DNA of 64,000 nucleotides from Chelativorans multitrophicus (GCF_011317445.1 NZ_JAAAPL010000001.1:186001-250000); one strand, 5' to 3'; positions 29,562 to 39,842 are shown, numbered from the stretch's first letter. Notes: generated from the letters alone by a model not told the origin. Numbers and translations: made by a program.

Positions 29562-30059
29562 ATGTCCCTTCCAGAAAAAGCCTTTCCCGTCTCTTGGGAC
29601 CAGTTCCACCGCGATGCCCGCGCGCTCGCCTGGCGTCTTGCCGGCACGAACGGACGATGGCAGGCCATCGTGTGCATCACGCGCGGCGGGCTTGTCCCGG
29701 CGGCTGTGATTGCACGCGAACTGGGCATCCGCCTGATCGAAACCGTCTGCATCGCGTCCTATCACGATTACAGCGAGCAGGGGGAACTGAAGGTCCTGAA
29801 AGAGATTTCTCCCTCCCTTCTCGAGGAGGACGGGCAAAACATCCTGATCGTCGATGATCTGACGGACACGGGCAAGACGGCCGCCATTGTGCGCGCGATG
29901 ATGCCCAAGGCCCATTTCGCCACGGTTTACGCCAAGCCCAAGGGGCGGCCCCTCGTAGATACTTTTGTCACCGAGGTTTCACAGGATACCTGGATCTATT
30001 TTCCCTGGGATTTGGGATTTTCTTATCAAAAACCTATTGCCGACGGAGAAATCGGCTGA
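29562..30059 (+). CDS. gpt: Xanthine-guanine phosphoribosyltransferase
   Basis: 165-residue purine-salvage enzyme that adds PRPP to xanthine or guanine. The PRPP-binding motif [14 protein letters not shown], the [18 protein letters not shown] segment and the base-binding WIYFPWDL are visible. Translation starts at ATG 29562. The 240-bp region to the ClpP-like pair is a divergent promoter region with no further gene. Confidence 0.95.
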   Translation: MSLPEKAFPVSWDQFHRDARALAWRLAGTNGRWQAIVCITRGGLVPAAVIARELGIRLIETVCIASYHDYSEQGELKVLKEISPSLLEEDGQNILIVDDLTDTGKTAAIVRAMMPKAHFATVYAKPKGRPLVDTFVTEVSQDTWIYFPWDLGFSYQKPIADGEIG

Positions 30060-30146
30060 TTTTCCGCGCCGAAATCGCCTGGCGCTTATTTGCCTATAGC
30101 CGGCGGCGACTTATCTTCACAATTGGAAACATTCCGATGGTGAGGT

Positions 30147-30641
30147 GTGAATGTAATGATAAGCCGGCTTGAGCGCATCAACATAATCGAGTGGTTTCGC
30201 CGTCTCTTTGGAGGCAACCCTCCGCGCATCCAGGCCGCAGCCCTGCCTTGGCGGCGCAAGCACGGTACGGTCGAGGTGATGCTTATCACAAGCCGCAACA
30301 CCGGACGCTGGATATTGCCGAAGGGCTGGCCTGAAGGCCGGGAAGCGCTTGATCAGACCGCCATGCGAGAGGCGCTGGAGGAAGCCGGTGTAGAGGGGGC
30401 CATCTCGGGCGAGATCGGCCGCTATATCTACGGCAAGGAGATGTCCTCCGGATTCCGGTCCCGCTGCGAGGTGGCGGTATTTCCGCTTGAGGTAAAACGC
30501 GAGGTCAAGCGCTGGCCTGAGAAAACGCAGCGGGCCCGCCGCTGGTTCGTGCCGGAAGAGGCGGCGCTGCTGGTCGTAGAGCCCGATCTTTCCCGTTTGA
30601 TCGGCGCCTTTGAAGGTAATCCACGAAAAATAACGGCCTGA
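30147..30641 (+). CDS. NUDIX hydrolase (DIPP-like)
   Basis: 164 residues. The Nudix box is complete: GWPEGREALDQTAMREALEEAG. The surrounding WILPKGWPEG and WFVPEEAALLVVEPDLSRLI segments resemble the diphosphoinositol-polyphosphate phosphohydrolase-like group found across rhizobia. Start at ATG 30147 or 30156, with GAGG a few bases upstream. The substrate is not assignable from sequence. Confidence 0.88.
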   Translation: MNVMISRLERINIIEWFRRLFGGNPPRIQAAALPWRRKHGTVEVMLITSRNTGRWILPKGWPEGREALDQTAMREALEEAGVEGAISGEIGRYIYGKEMSSGFRSRCEVAVFPLEVKREVKRWPEKTQRARRWFVPEEAALLVVEPDLSRLIGAFEGNPRKITA

Positions 30642-30758
30642 GAGACCGTTTGCCCTTTTTCTGCGTTGGCGTTCGCGCCTTCGTTCATTATTGCCTAGGC
30701 GGACCAAACGAGGGGGCGACGCGGTTATGACGCGGATGCCATTGATTCAAAGCCGCCA

Positions 30759-32321
30759 ATGACCGACACGCCGATCCAGCCGAAAAAAGAAACACTCGAC
30801 AAAGACTTGAACAAATTCGTCTATGTCGAGGAAGCGGCAAGCATCCTCGCGCGGGGTCTTGTGGGGCCGGGCCTTGCCCTGCTTTTCCTTGCGCTCGCCT
30901 CGATTTTTGCCGGCTTTTATGTGTTTGGCGAGCCGGGTGCGCTCGTCATTATCGCGGCAGCTGCCGTAGGCGCCTATATGGCGCTCAATATCGGCGCCAA
31001 CGATGTGGCCAACAATGTCGGGCCTGCCGTCGGTGCCCGCGCCATGACGCTCGGCTCTGCGCTCCTGATCGCGGCTATCGCCGAGAGCGCCGGCGCGCTG
31101 ATTGCCGGCGGCGACGTGGTCGAAACCATTTCCAAGGGCATTGTCGATCCGGCGGCGGTGGGAGATCCCGGCGTCTTCATCAGCGCCATGCTCGCGGCAC
31201 TCATCTCGTCCGCTTTGTGGGTTCATCTCGCCACTTGGATCGGCGCTCCCGTCTCCACCACCCATGCCGTGGTGGGCGGTGTCATAGGGGCAGGAATCGC
31301 CGCAGCCGGGATCTCCTCGGTCAATTGGCCCATGATGATGCAGATCGCCTTAAGCTGGGTGGTTTCCCCCGTCATGGGCGGTGTGGTGGCGGCCGTTTTT
31401 CTCGCCTTCATAAAAACGATGATCATCTATCGGGATGACAAGATCGCCTCGGCCCGCCGCTGGGTGCCGCTGCTCATCGCCGTTATGGCGGGCTCTTTTA
31501 CCGCCTACCTGGCCACAAAGGGGCTGCGGCAGGTGCTCCATGTTCCCAACGGCATGGTCGCGCTCCTGGGCATTGCGGCCTTCATTCTCACCTGGGCGGC
31601 ATCCCATGTCCATGTACGCCGCCAGTCGCGTGGCATGGAAAACCGCAACCAGTCGCTGCGCCGGCTGTTCAATGTGCCGCTCATAATTTCGGCCGCTCTT
31701 CTGTCCTTCGCGCATGGAGCGAACGACGTCGCCAATGCGGTGGGTCCCCTGGCGGCGATCGTTTCCGCCGCTCAAAGCAACACTGTCTCGGCGGAGGTCG
31801 TCATTCCCGTTTGGGTGATGATCATCGGCGCGTTCGGAATCTCGCTGGGCCTGCTGCTTTTTGGACCGAAGCTCATCCGCATGGTGGGCGAGCAGATCAC
31901 GAAGCTCAATCCGATGCGCGCCTTCTGCGTGGCGCTTTCGGCTGCGCTTACCGTTATCATCGCCTCCGGCATGGGAATGCCGATCAGTTCGACACACACC
32001 GCCGTGGGCGCTGTCTTCGGGGTCGGCTTCTTTCGCGAGTGGTATACGGCCAATTCGAAGCGCCGCCGCGCCTATATCGAACGTAAATATGCCAGCAGGA
32101 ACGGAAGCGCCCGCAAATCCAAAAAACGCAAGGAGCCTGCCGGCGCCAATCACGAGGACGATGAATACGGGACGGCGGGGCTTTCGCGCGAGGAAATCGT
32201 TCGCCGCAAGCTCGTGCGCCGCGCCCATGTCCGCACGATCGTAGCGGCCTGGGTGCTTACCGTACCGGCTTCGGCCGGCCTTGCCGGCGTCATCTTTCTG
32301 CTGCTTGATGCTTTTGCCTAA
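30759..32321 (+). CDS. pit: Low-affinity inorganic phosphate transporter, Pit family
   Basis: 520-residue membrane protein with the duplicated PiT signature: GANDVANNVGPAVGAR in the first half and GANDVANAVGPLAAIV in the second, each near a THAVVG or THTAVG segment. About ten membrane helices flank a central region, and a long basic loop (about 420-475) sits before the final helix. It imports metal-phosphate with protons. No phoU-like gene is next to it. Confidence 0.95.
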   Translation: MTDTPIQPKKETLDKDLNKFVYVEEAASILARGLVGPGLALLFLALASIFAGFYVFGEPGALVIIAAAAVGAYMALNIGANDVANNVGPAVGARAMTLGSALLIAAIAESAGALIAGGDVVETISKGIVDPAAVGDPGVFISAMLAALISSALWVHLATWIGAPVSTTHAVVGGVIGAGIAAAGISSVNWPMMMQIALSWVVSPVMGGVVAAVFLAFIKTMIIYRDDKIASARRWVPLLIAVMAGSFTAYLATKGLRQVLHVPNGMVALLGIAAFILTWAASHVHVRRQSRGMENRNQSLRRLFNVPLIISAALLSFAHGANDVANAVGPLAAIVSAAQSNTVSAEVVIPVWVMIIGAFGISLGLLLFGPKLIRMVGEQITKLNPMRAFCVALSAALTVIIASGMGMPISSTHTAVGAVFGVGFFREWYTANSKRRRAYIERKYASRNGSARKSKKRKEPAGANHEDDEYGTAGLSREEIVRRKLVRRAHVRTIVAAWVLTVPASAGLAGVIFLLLDAFA

Positions 32322-32483
32322 CGCACCGGCCCCCACACAGGTATCGGTACGAAAAAGGAGCCTCCTTGTGCGTCCCGAAGGATACGGGGCGCTGCGGACG
32401 CACAGCCTTCGAGAAATACGGGCAGGCTCCATCAGGCACGCCAAGCCTCATTGCGGCTTCTCCCCGATATCCACATGTACAAG

Positions 32484-32499
32484 ACACAATATCTAGCGT
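32484..32499 (+). promoter_or_regulatory. Solitary NrdR-box-like site
   Basis: ACACAATATCTAGCGT differs at two positions from the palindromic NrdR consensus ACACWATATATWGTGT. It lies about 245 bp upstream of the paired boxes and has no obvious partner at helical spacing, so it may be accidental. Confidence 0.4.
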
Positions 32500-32729
32500 C
32501 ATAGAACCTGCACGAAACGACTGCTTGACGGGTGAGCCCGAGTCGCCTTTTATAACTGAGGAGCGTCTGTCACGGGCGCACCGAGAGTCGGACAGTTCAG
32601 TCGGTTATTCCAAAGTCAGTTGTTGCGCGTAGCGCTTCGCCCGTCGTCGCCGCGGGTGATGGCGGTGTTTTTGTCCGACGAAAAAGGCGACGGGGGCGCT
32701 GGTGTCGAAGTGGTATTTGCAGGCTGTTA

Positions 32730-32777
32730 ATGCTATATTTAGCGTTTGCTGGACAAACTCGGCACCATATAATGTGA
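32730..32777 (+). promoter_or_regulatory. Tandem NrdR boxes upstream of nrdJ
   Basis: Two imperfect matches to the NrdR consensus, ATGCTATATTTAGCGT (32730-32745) and GCACCATATAATGTGA (32762-32777), agree at 12 of 16 positions each. Their starts are 32 bp apart, three helical turns, the spacing known for NrdR operator pairs. This suggests that NrdR represses nrdJ when dATP is plentiful. The assignment rests on pattern and position only. Confidence 0.65.
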
Positions 32778-33013
32778 CGATCTCCATTCGGAGAGATAAT
32801 CACAGGGAAGCGTCAAGGGGACCAGCCGGACTTGCCCGGCGGCTTTGCGTGGATTTCGGATCCGCGCCAGGCAACGGGCGGGGAGGAGGTATGGGGGCTG
32901 CCATGTGTCAGCGCATGACAGCAGGCGGAGGATTTGGGCTGCTGCTGAGGCAAATGTGACGAGCATTGCTTCGCGGCGAGCGCTATATCTTGATATCAGA
33001 GGGACGCGAAGAG

Positions 33014-36000
33014 ATGCGTATCGAACGTCGGTTCACTAAGGAAGGCCAGTCTCCCTATTCGGAGATCCCCTTCCGCAAGGCCTTGAGCGAGATCAAGAAC
33101 CCGGATGGCTCCATCGTCTTCCGGCTTGACGATATCGACGTCCCCGCGCAGTTCAGCCAGGTCGCCGCCGATATCCTGGCACAGAAATATTTCCGCAAGG
33201 CCGGCGTGCCCGCGCGCCTGAAAAAGGTCGAGGAGAATGACGTTCCCTCCTTCCTATGGCGCTCGGTGGCCGACGAGGCGGCGCTGTCCGAACTGCCGGA
33301 AGAGCAGCGCTACGGCTCGGAAACCGACGCCCGCCAGGTTTTCACGCGCCTTGCCGGCACCTGGACCTACTGGGGCTGGAAGGGCGGCTATTTCGATTCG
33401 GAAGCCGACGCCCGCGCCTTCATGGACGAGCTTTCCTACATGCTCGCCACCCAGCGCGTCGCGCCCAACTCGCCGCAGTGGTTCAACACCGGCCTTCATT
33501 GGGCCTACGGCATCGATGGCCCCGGCCAGGGCCACTATTATGTCGATCCCTTCACCGGCAAGCTGACGAAATCAAAGTCGGCCTACGAGCATCCGCAGCC
33601 GCATGCCTGCTTCATCCAGTCGGTCGCCGACGATCTCGTCAATGAAGGCGGCATCATGGATCTGTGGGTGCGCGAGGCGCGGCTGTTCAAATACGGCTCC
33701 GGCACGGGCTCGAATTTCAGCCAGTTGCGCGGCGAAGGCGAGAAGCTTTCCGGCGGCGGCAAGTCGTCCGGCCTCATGTCCTTCCTGAAAATCGGCGATC
33801 GCGCCGCGGGCGCCATCAAGTCCGGCGGCACCACGCGCCGCGCCGCAAAGATGGTGATCGTCGACGCCGACCATCCTGACATCGAAGCCTTTATCGACTG
33901 GAAGGTGAACGAGGAACAAAAGGTCGCCGCCCTCGTCACCGGCTCCAAGATCGTCAGAAAACATCTCGATGCGATCATGAAAGCCTGCATCAACTGCGAA
34001 GGCGCCAATGATGATTGCTTCGATCCCGCCAAGAACCCCGCGCTGAAGCGCGAGATCAAGGCGGCCAAGAAAAATGCGGTGCCCGAGAACTACGTCAAGC
34101 GCGTTATCCAGTTCGCCAAGCAGGGCTACACATCGATCGAGTTCAAGACCTACGACACGGATTGGGATTCGGAGGCCTATCTCACCGTTTCCGGCCAGAA
34201 CTCCAACAACTCCGTCTCCATCAAGGACGATTTCCTGCGCGCGGTCGAGAATGACGGCGACTGGACACTGATCCGCCGCATCGACGGCAAGCCGGGCAAG
34301 ACCATCAAGGCGCGCGATCTGTGGGAGAAGATCGGCTATGCCGCCTGGGCTTCCGCCGATCCAGGCCTGCACTTCAACACGACCATGAACGACTGGCACA
34401 CCTCGCCGGCCGCCGGCCCGATCCGCGCGTCCAATCCGTGCTCGGAATACATGTTCCTTGACGACACGGCCTGCAACCTCGCCTCCATCAATCTCCTCGC
34501 CTATCGCGGCAAGGACGGCAGGATCGACATCGAGGGCTATGAGCATTCGGTGCGGCTGTGGACCATCGTGCTCGAAATCTCCGTCATGATGGCGCAGTTC
34601 CCCTCCAAGGAGATCGCAAAGCTTTCCTACGAGTACCGCACGCTGGGCCTCGGCTATGCCAATATCGGCGGCCTCCTGATGACCTCCGGCATCCCCTATG
34701 ATTCCGACGAGGGCCGCGCCATCTGCGGCGCGCTCACCGCGATCATGACCGGCGTCGCCTATGCCACCTCGGCCGAGATGGCCGCCGAGCTCGGCGCCTT
34801 CCCGGATTACGAGCGCAATGCCGACGCAATGCTGCGCGTCATGCGCAATCACCGCCGAGCCGCCCACGGTCTTGCGGAAGGCTATGAACGGCTCGCCGTC
34901 AACCCCGTGCCGCTCAAGGCCGAGGACTGCCCCGATCCCGCGCTCACCGCGCATGCCCGCGCGGCCTGGGACCGGGCGCTGGAGCTTGGGCAGAAGCATG
35001 GCTACCGCAACGCCCAGGCCACGGTAATCGCGCCCACCGGCACGATCGGCCTCGTCATGGACTGCGACACGACCGGCATCGAGCCCGACTTCGCGCTGGT
35101 GAAGTTCAAGAAGCTCGCCGGCGGCGGCTATTTCAAGATCATCAACCGCGCCGTCCCCGAGGCCCTGCGTACCCTCGGGTACTCCGAAAGCCAGATCGCC
35201 GAGATCGAGGCTTACGCCGTCGGCCACGGCAATCTTAACCAGGCGCCGGGCGTCAACCCCTCCACGCTCAAAACGAAGGGCTTCACCGACGAGAAGATTG
35301 CCGCGCTCAACGAGGCGCTGAAATCGGCCTTCGACATCAAATTCGTCTTCAACCAGTGGACGCTGGGCGCGGACTGGCTGAAGGAGACCTTCGGCTTCAC
35401 CCAGGATCAGCTCGACGATTTCTCCTTCGAGCTTCTGCCGGCTCTGGGCTTTTCAAGGAAGGACATCGAGGCCGCAAACATCCATGTCTGCGGTGCCATG
35501 ACGCTCGAGGGCGCCCCGCACCTGAAAGACGAGCACCTGCCCGTCTTCGATTGCGCCAATCCCTGCGGCAAGATCGGCAAGCGCTACCTCTCCGTGGAAA
35601 GCCATATCCGCATGATGGCGGCGGCGCAGCCCTTCATCTCCGGCGCCATCTCCAAGACCATCAACATGCCGAACGAGGCCACGGTCGAGGATTGCAAGAA
35701 TGCCTATATGCTCTCCTGGAAGCTGGCGCTGAAGGCGAACGCGCTTTACCGCGACGGCTCGAAGCTTTCGCAGCCGCTCAATTCCTCCCTCATCGCCGAT
35801 GACGAGGAGGAAGAGGACGATGCGGTGGAAGCCCTCGTCGCCCAGCCCATGGCTGCGCGGGCCGCCCAGATCACCGAAAAGATCGTCGAGCGCGTGATCG
35901 AGCGGGTGGTGCGCGAGCGCGAGAAGCTGCCCAACCGCCGCAAGGGCTACACGCAGAAGGCCGTGGTCGGCGGCCACAAGGTTTATTTGCGCACCGGCGA

Positions 36001-36790
36001 GTTCGACGATGGCCGCCTCGGCGAGATCTTCATCGATATGCACAAGGAAGGCGCTGCCTTCCGCGCGATGATGAACAATTTCGCCATCGCCATCTCGCTT
36101 GGCCTGCAATATGGCGTGCCGCTTGAGGAATATGTGGAGGCCTTCACCTTCACCAAGTTCGAGCCGGCCGGCATGGTGCAGGGCAACGACGCCATCAAGA
36201 ACGCCACCTCGATCCTCGACTATGTCTTCCGCGAGCTTGCCGTCTCCTATCTCGGCCGCAACGACCTTGCTCATGTGGACACCTCGGATTTCGACAAGAC
36301 GGCGCTCGGCCGCGGCATTACCGAGGGCAAGGCGACCCCCTTCTCCAAGGGTCTCTATCGCGGCGCTTCCCCGCTCAAGGTGGTGAGCGGCAAGACGGAG
36401 CCGAAGGGCGAGGCCTCCGCCTCCCCTGCCCGCGCGCAGTCGGCCGGCTCCAATGTCCGCGCCCTCTCTTCCGGCGCGACCGTCACGGCGCTGAAACCCG
36501 CCTATGCGGGCCTTCAGGAGGAAGCCACCGCCTTCCGCCGCGATTATGAGGAGCGCGCCAAGGAGCTGGCCCAGGAAGCCGCCGAGGAGGAAGGGCTGAA
36601 CGCCCTCTTCACGGAGGAAGCGGCCGACGAGGCGGCGGAAGCCAAGAAGGTCGAATCCCACCGCCGCCAGCAGGCGATTGCCCAGGGCTATACGGGCAAC
36701 ATGTGCTCCGAATGCCAGAACTTCACCATGGTGCGGAACGGGACTTGCGAGAAGTGCGACACATGCGGCGCGACGAGCGGGTGCAGTTGA
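33014..36790 (+). CDS. nrdJ: Class II (adenosylcobalamin-dependent) ribonucleotide reductase
   Basis: 1258-residue enzyme that reduces ribonucleotides using adenosylcobalamin to generate the thiyl radical, independent of oxygen. Motifs seen include [34 protein letters not shown] (active-site region), [20 protein letters not shown] and a Cys-rich C-terminus (CSECQNF ... [14 protein letters not shown]) for redox relay or zinc. The ATG at 33014 ([12 protein letters not shown]) is the family start, though the frame opens 16 codons earlier. No intein is present and no nrdAB genes are in the window. Control by NrdR is suggested by the upstream boxes. Confidence 0.97.
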   Translation: MRIERRFTKEGQSPYSEIPFRKALSEIKNPDGSIVFRLDDIDVPAQFSQVAADILAQKYFRKAGVPARLKKVEENDVPSFLWRSVADEAALSELPEEQRYGSETDARQVFTRLAGTWTYWGWKGGYFDSEADARAFMDELSYMLATQRVAPNSPQWFNTGLHWAYGIDGPGQGHYYVDPFTGKLTKSKSAYEHPQPHACFIQSVADDLVNEGGIMDLWVREARLFKYGSGTGSNFSQLRGEGEKLSGGGKSSGLMSFLKIGDRAAGAIKSGGTTRRAAKMVIVDADHPDIEAFIDWKVNEEQKVAALVTGSKIVRKHLDAIMKACINCEGANDDCFDPAKNPALKREIKAAKKNAVPENYVKRVIQFAKQGYTSIEFKTYDTDWDSEAYLTVSGQNSNNSVSIKDDFLRAVENDGDWTLIRRIDGKPGKTIKARDLWEKIGYAAWASADPGLHFNTTMNDWHTSPAAGPIRASNPCSEYMFLDDTACNLASINLLAYRGKDGRIDIEGYEHSVRLWTIVLEISVMMAQFPSKEIAKLSYEYRTLGLGYANIGGLLMTSGIPYDSDEGRAICGALTAIMTGVAYATSAEMAAELGAFPDYERNADAMLRVMRNHRRAAHGLAEGYERLAVNPVPLKAEDCPDPALTAHARAAWDRALELGQKHGYRNAQATVIAPTGTIGLVMDCDTTGIEPDFALVKFKKLAGGGYFKIINRAVPEALRTLGYSESQIAEIEAYAVGHGNLNQAPGVNPSTLKTKGFTDEKIAALNEALKSAFDIKFVFNQWTLGADWLKETFGFTQDQLDDFSFELLPALGFSRKDIEAANIHVCGAMTLEGAPHLKDEHLPVFDCANPCGKIGKRYLSVESHIRMMAAAQPFISGAISKTINMPNEATVEDCKNAYMLSWKLALKANALYRDGSKLSQPLNSSLIADDEEEEDDAVEALVAQPMAARAAQITEKIVERVIERVVREREKLPNRRKGYTQKAVVGGHKVYLRTGEFDDGRLGEIFIDMHKEGAAFRAMMNNFAIAISLGLQYGVPLEEYVEAFTFTKFEPAGMVQGNDAIKNATSILDYVFRELAVSYLGRNDLAHVDTSDFDKTALGRGITEGKATPFSKGLYRGASPLKVVSGKTEPKGEASASPARAQSAGSNVRALSSGATVTALKPAYAGLQEEATAFRRDYEERAKELAQEAAEEEGLNALFTEEAADEAAEAKKVESHRRQQAIAQGYTGNMCSECQNFTMVRNGTCEKCDTCGATSGCS

Positions 36791-36814
36791 GGGGCGAGGA
36801 GCATTATTGCTGCC

Positions 36815-37426
36815 ATGGTGAGCGTACGACCGCGACTAAAGCTTATAGAAGGCGGTGGAAAGAAGTCGTCTGAATGGCTCTCGCCTCCTTCAACCGTATT
36901 GGGAAAGTCTCCCTTCGATAACGCGGCGATAATGGCTTACCGCGTGGCGCCTGGCGATTTACGAAAGCACATCGCTACTGGCCGCCATCAACCAATTCTG
37001 GACTTGTGGTGGCATGTGTACGGGGAAACACCGCCGGTTCCAGGGGCAGAGCGGTATTCCTCAATGTTCGCTGACACGGAGCAGGGACTGCATTCGGCCC
37101 ATGCCTGTTTTCGTGGGATTATGCGGCCTGTCGCGGAAGACGATCGAGGCCTGGACTATGCAGCATTTGTAACCAAGCCAAAAGTGGGATTTCGCTACCG
37201 ACCCTCGATGAGCTGTGTCATCGAACCCTACGATATACCGGAAGATTTGTTGTTCCTGATCTATGCACACCTTGATTTCCCTGAAGGCCGAGCTTATCAA
37301 TCCAAGACAGGAAACAGACCAGTCACGAATGGCGTTGTAACGCATTGGCAACTAGTCGAATGCGATCCTGCTGAGCCTCTGTTGCCAATGGACTACGAGG
37401 CAAGATTCCGACGACGGTATTGGTGA
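36815..37426 (+). CDS. Hypothetical protein, first gene of an AT-rich pair
   Basis: 203 residues, family not recognised. No signal peptide or membrane helix is seen. The C-terminal half has a conserved look (GVVTHWQLVECDPAEPLLPM, ending FRRRYW). It starts at ATG 36815, 24 bp after nrdJ. Codon use and base composition shift here towards AT compared with nrdJ, which suggests recent acquisition together with the next gene, 13 bp downstream. Confidence 0.65.
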   Translation: MVSVRPRLKLIEGGGKKSSEWLSPPSTVLGKSPFDNAAIMAYRVAPGDLRKHIATGRHQPILDLWWHVYGETPPVPGAERYSSMFADTEQGLHSAHACFRGIMRPVAEDDRGLDYAAFVTKPKVGFRYRPSMSCVIEPYDIPEDLLFLIYAHLDFPEGRAYQSKTGNRPVTNGVVTHWQLVECDPAEPLLPMDYEARFRRRYW

Positions 37427-37439
37427 TGAGCATGTTCAA

Positions 37440-37826
37440 ATGCAAACGGTAGCCGAACTCACGCGGTTCACGCCAAGAGCATTATACTATGCGGATGCGG
37501 ATGCCTTGGAATACGTTCGCATCGATGAACCTGTGGTATATCGCCGGATCGATGGTCTTTTGACGCTGATACTTGGCATCGACGAAAGAAAGCCAGTTGG
37601 ATTTAAAATCAAGGGCTTTCGCAACATCTACTTACGCAAGTTAAAGCCATCGTTGCGGGATGACAATGATCATTTCCTAAGGATGGTAACTGTTTTTGAA
37701 AAGATAATGTCGGAAATCGGAGATGGGATATTCTCTGACAGTTCGCGGCGGGAAGCGTATAAAGCTGCCACAAACATTGCCATGGAAGATCAAGTTATTG
37801 TTTCTGACCTTCCAAACGCCGCTTAG
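37440..37826 (+). CDS. Hypothetical protein, second gene of the AT-rich pair
   Basis: 128 residues, family not recognised. The N-terminal half alternates strand-like segments (ALEYVRIDEPVVYRRIDGLL, TLILGIDERKPVGFKIKGF), and the rest is helical. It begins 13 bp after the previous stop, so the two are probably one transcript. The size and pairing could suit a toxin-antitoxin or immunity arrangement, but no known motif supports this. The direct repeat array begins 19 bp later. Confidence 0.6.
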   Translation: MQTVAELTRFTPRALYYADADALEYVRIDEPVVYRRIDGLLTLILGIDERKPVGFKIKGFRNIYLRKLKPSLRDDNDHFLRMVTVFEKIMSEIGDGIFSDSSRREAYKAATNIAMEDQVIVSDLPNAA

Positions 37827-37844
37827 ATCACTGACATCTCCTTC

Positions 37845-38780
37845 GTCATCCTAGGGCGAAGCCGAGCGCAGCGAGGCGCAGACCCTAGGACCCATGCCGT
37901 TCCCTCTCCGCCCACGACCGGCGCTTCCGGCACCGGGCGCTCATGGCGAAATGCCACACCTGTTTCACCGTCACGGCATGGATCCTCGGGTCATGGATCC
38001 TCGGGTCAAGCCCGAGGATGCGAAACCAGAAGGGTAGGTTCGTCCCGACGCGTTAGTGCCGAAATTGCCGCTTGACTGACAACATTCTCCCCTAGTCATC
38101 CTAGGGCGAAGCCGAGCGCAGCGAGGCGCAGGCCCTAGGACCCATGCCGTTCCCTTCTCCGCCCACGACCGGCGCTTCCGGCACCGGGCGCTCATGGCGA
38201 AATGCCACACCTGTTTCACCGTCACGGCATGGATCCTCGGGTCAAGCCCGAGGATGACGAAACCAGAAGGGTAGGTTCGTCCGCACGCGTTAGTGCCGAA
38301 ATTGCCGCTGACTGACAACATTCTCCCCTAGTCATCCTAGGGCGAAGCCGAGCGCAGCGAGGCGCAGACCCTAGGACCCATGCCGTTCCCTCTCCGCTCA
38401 CGACCGAGGCTTCCGGCACCGGGCATCCTGCCGAAACACCGCCCCCCTTCATCCTCCTCACGGCTTGGATCCTCGGGTCAAGCCCGAGGATGACGAAACC
38501 AGAAGGGTAGGTTCGTCCGCACGCGTTAGTGCCGAAATTGCCGCTGACTGACAACATTCTCCCCTAGTCATCCTAGGGCGGAGCCGAGCGCAGCGAGGCG
38601 CAGACCCTAGGATCCATGCCGTTCCCTCTCCGCCCACGCCCGAGGCTTCCGGCACCGGGAGCTCATGGCGAAATGCCATACCTGTTTTCACCGTCACGGC
38701 ATGGATCCTCGGGTCAAGCCCGAGGATGACGAACGCAGGGTTGCGCCCACACGCGCTAGCCCGAGGATGACGAAAATGGG
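37845..38780. repeat. Four-copy direct repeat array of palindromic modules (236-250 bp unit)
   Basis: Copies start at 37845, 38095, 38331 and 38567, each beginning GTCATCCTAGGGCG. A unit carries two hairpin modules. One runs ATCCTAGGGC ... CCCTAGGA with a GC-rich centre (GAAGCCGAGCGCAGCGAGGC). The other is ATCCTCGGG-TCAAG-CCCGAGGAT. They are joined by a near-identical spacer that includes GGCATGGATCC and AGAAGGGTAGGTTCGTCC. The third copy has a diverged middle and the fourth decays after 38725. Open frames on the minus strand through this array (GLDPRIHAV-type) are repeat artefacts. The hairpin module is of the kind widely dispersed in rhizobial genomes. Confidence 0.92.
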
Positions 38781-38813
38781 AAGCTGGAACCAGCACGCCA
38801 CACGGCGCAGGCG

Positions 38814-39101
38814 TCACCACCCCCACCCGCGCAGCAGTTCCTGCCACTCGGGATTGTTTTTCTCGATCAGATCGATTTTCCATTGCCGCGGCCAGCGTTT
38901 CAGCGATTTCTCCCGCTGAATGGCGTCGCGCATATCGAAATGCTCTTCGTACCAAACGAGCCGTGCAACACCATACCGGCTAGTGAAGCGCGATCCCTTT
39001 CCATCCTTGTGCTCGATGATGCGGCGGCCAAGATCATTCGTCACGCCGATATAGATCGTGCCGCGCTTTTGGCTCGCGATTATATAAACATAGCCGGTCA
39101 T
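38814..39101 (-). CDS. GIY-YIG nuclease family protein
   Basis: 95-residue single-domain protein. The signature is VYIIASQKRGTIYIGVTND with the two-strand GIY-YIG variant (VYI ... YIG), a conserved Arg in LGRRIIEHK, and Glu in WYEEHFDMRDAIQREKSLK. Members of this UPF0213/YhbQ-like group are putative endonucleases of unknown role. It sits between the repeat array and an SRPBCC remnant, and is expressed convergently to the AT-rich pair. Confidence 0.88.
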   Translation of the reverse strand: MTGYVYIIASQKRGTIYIGVTNDLGRRIIEHKDGKGSRFTSRYGVARLVWYEEHFDMRDAIQREKSLKRWPRQWKIDLIEKNNPEWQELLRGWGW

Positions 39102-39417
39102 GTCAGAAGGCTAATCGAGTGCCGAGGCAACGCGCAACCACCCGAGCGCGGGCGGCGCGTTTCGGATGGCGCTTACCCGCGAGGAGGCCGGCCAGCGCGG
39201 CAAGACGGACGACAACAGGGATGTGGTCGAGGGGCGCTTCGTGGAACTGGACGAAGATATCTCCATTGCCGGCCTGCTGGCGGGACGAGCCTATCAAACC
39301 GTCCGCCGTCCCAAAGTCGCCTGAAAGTCAGCGTCATACTCTCCCGCATTCTTCCAAGGTGATCCTGTTAAAAGAGCAATCTCAAACCGTGGTCCGGCCC
39401 CATAGAGGAGATGCAGC
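39102..39417. other. Intergenic stretch around the SRPBCC remnant
   Basis: Apart from the SRPBCC remnant (39142-39324) this 316-bp stretch carries only the promoter region of the GFA gene, with GAGGAG just before its ATG. Nothing else is recognised. Confidence 0.6.
39142..39324 (+). pseudogene. Remnant of an SRPBCC/AHSA1-domain gene
   Basis: In the frame ending at TGA 39322-39324 the sequence reads SAGGAFRMALTREEAGQRGK followed by EGRFVELDED. It matches the middle of the SRPBCC gene at 39843 (AGGAFRMALTHDAAGRRGKT, QGRFVELVEDER) at protein and DNA level. The N-terminal third and the C-terminal half are missing, so it is a decayed duplicate. Confidence 0.8.
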
Positions 39418-39810
39418 ATGGACCGATTCACCGGCGGTTGCCTGTGCGGCAACCTGCGCATTGTGGCGTTGGGATCCCCATACCGGGTCGGTCTTTGCCA
39501 CTGCCTCGACTGCCGCAAGCATCACGGGGCCCTTTTTAGCGCATCCGCGATTTTCCCCCAGGAAGCGGTGACGATCGACGGCGAAACACGCGACTATGCC
39601 GGACGGTTCTTCTGTCCGCGCTGCGGCTCTTCGGTTTTCGCCCGCAGCGGGGACGAAATCGAAGTGAACCTCGGGTCACTGGATGCTCCCGACCAATTGA
39701 TGCCCACCTACGAGAGCTGGATCGTCCGCCGCGAGTCCTGGTTGCCGTCTTTTCCGCTCAAGAGACGATACGACCGCGACCGTGACCCCACGAGTCGCTT
39801 TGAGGACTAG
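39418..39810 (+). CDS. GFA/CENP-V family zinc protein
   Basis: 130 residues of the glutathione-dependent formaldehyde-activating-enzyme-like family. The zinc ligands are visible as CLCGNLR near residue 8, CHCLDCRKHHGALF near 27 and FFCPRCGSSVF near 60. A GAGGAG site precedes the ATG. Most small GFA-domain proteins have no proven formaldehyde role. It lies between the SRPBCC remnant and a second SRPBCC gene. Confidence 0.88.
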   Translation: MDRFTGGCLCGNLRIVALGSPYRVGLCHCLDCRKHHGALFSASAIFPQEAVTIDGETRDYAGRFFCPRCGSSVFARSGDEIEVNLGSLDAPDQLMPTYESWIVRRESWLPSFPLKRRYDRDRDPTSRFED

Positions 39811-39842
39811 GCTGTGGGATCGATTCACACCGGGTCGCCGCC

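Larger units (their letters stand above)
32322..33013. other. Intergenic region upstream of nrdJ
   Basis: About 690 bp with no convincing gene. It holds the NrdR-type boxes listed separately and a GC-rich leader close to the nrdJ start. A cobalamin riboswitch was looked for, but its B12 box was not found. Confidence 0.6.

Noticed and set aside
32500-33013. Cobalamin riboswitch upstream of the B12-dependent nrdJ
   Set aside because: The B12 box and the surrounding conserved blocks were sought and not found. The region fits NrdR boxes better.
33572-35227. A 551-codon minus-strand open frame antisense to nrdJ
   Set aside because: Shadow frame of a GC-rich gene. The amino-acid composition is unnatural and nrdJ motifs are certain.
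37845-38780. CRISPR array
   Set aside because: The units are 236-250 bp, nearly identical throughout and palindromic. There are no short repeats with unique spacers and no cas genes.
38458-38955. Minus-strand frames reading GLDPRIHAV-type peptides
   Set aside because: They are translations of the palindromic repeat array, a common source of false proteins in rhizobial genomes.
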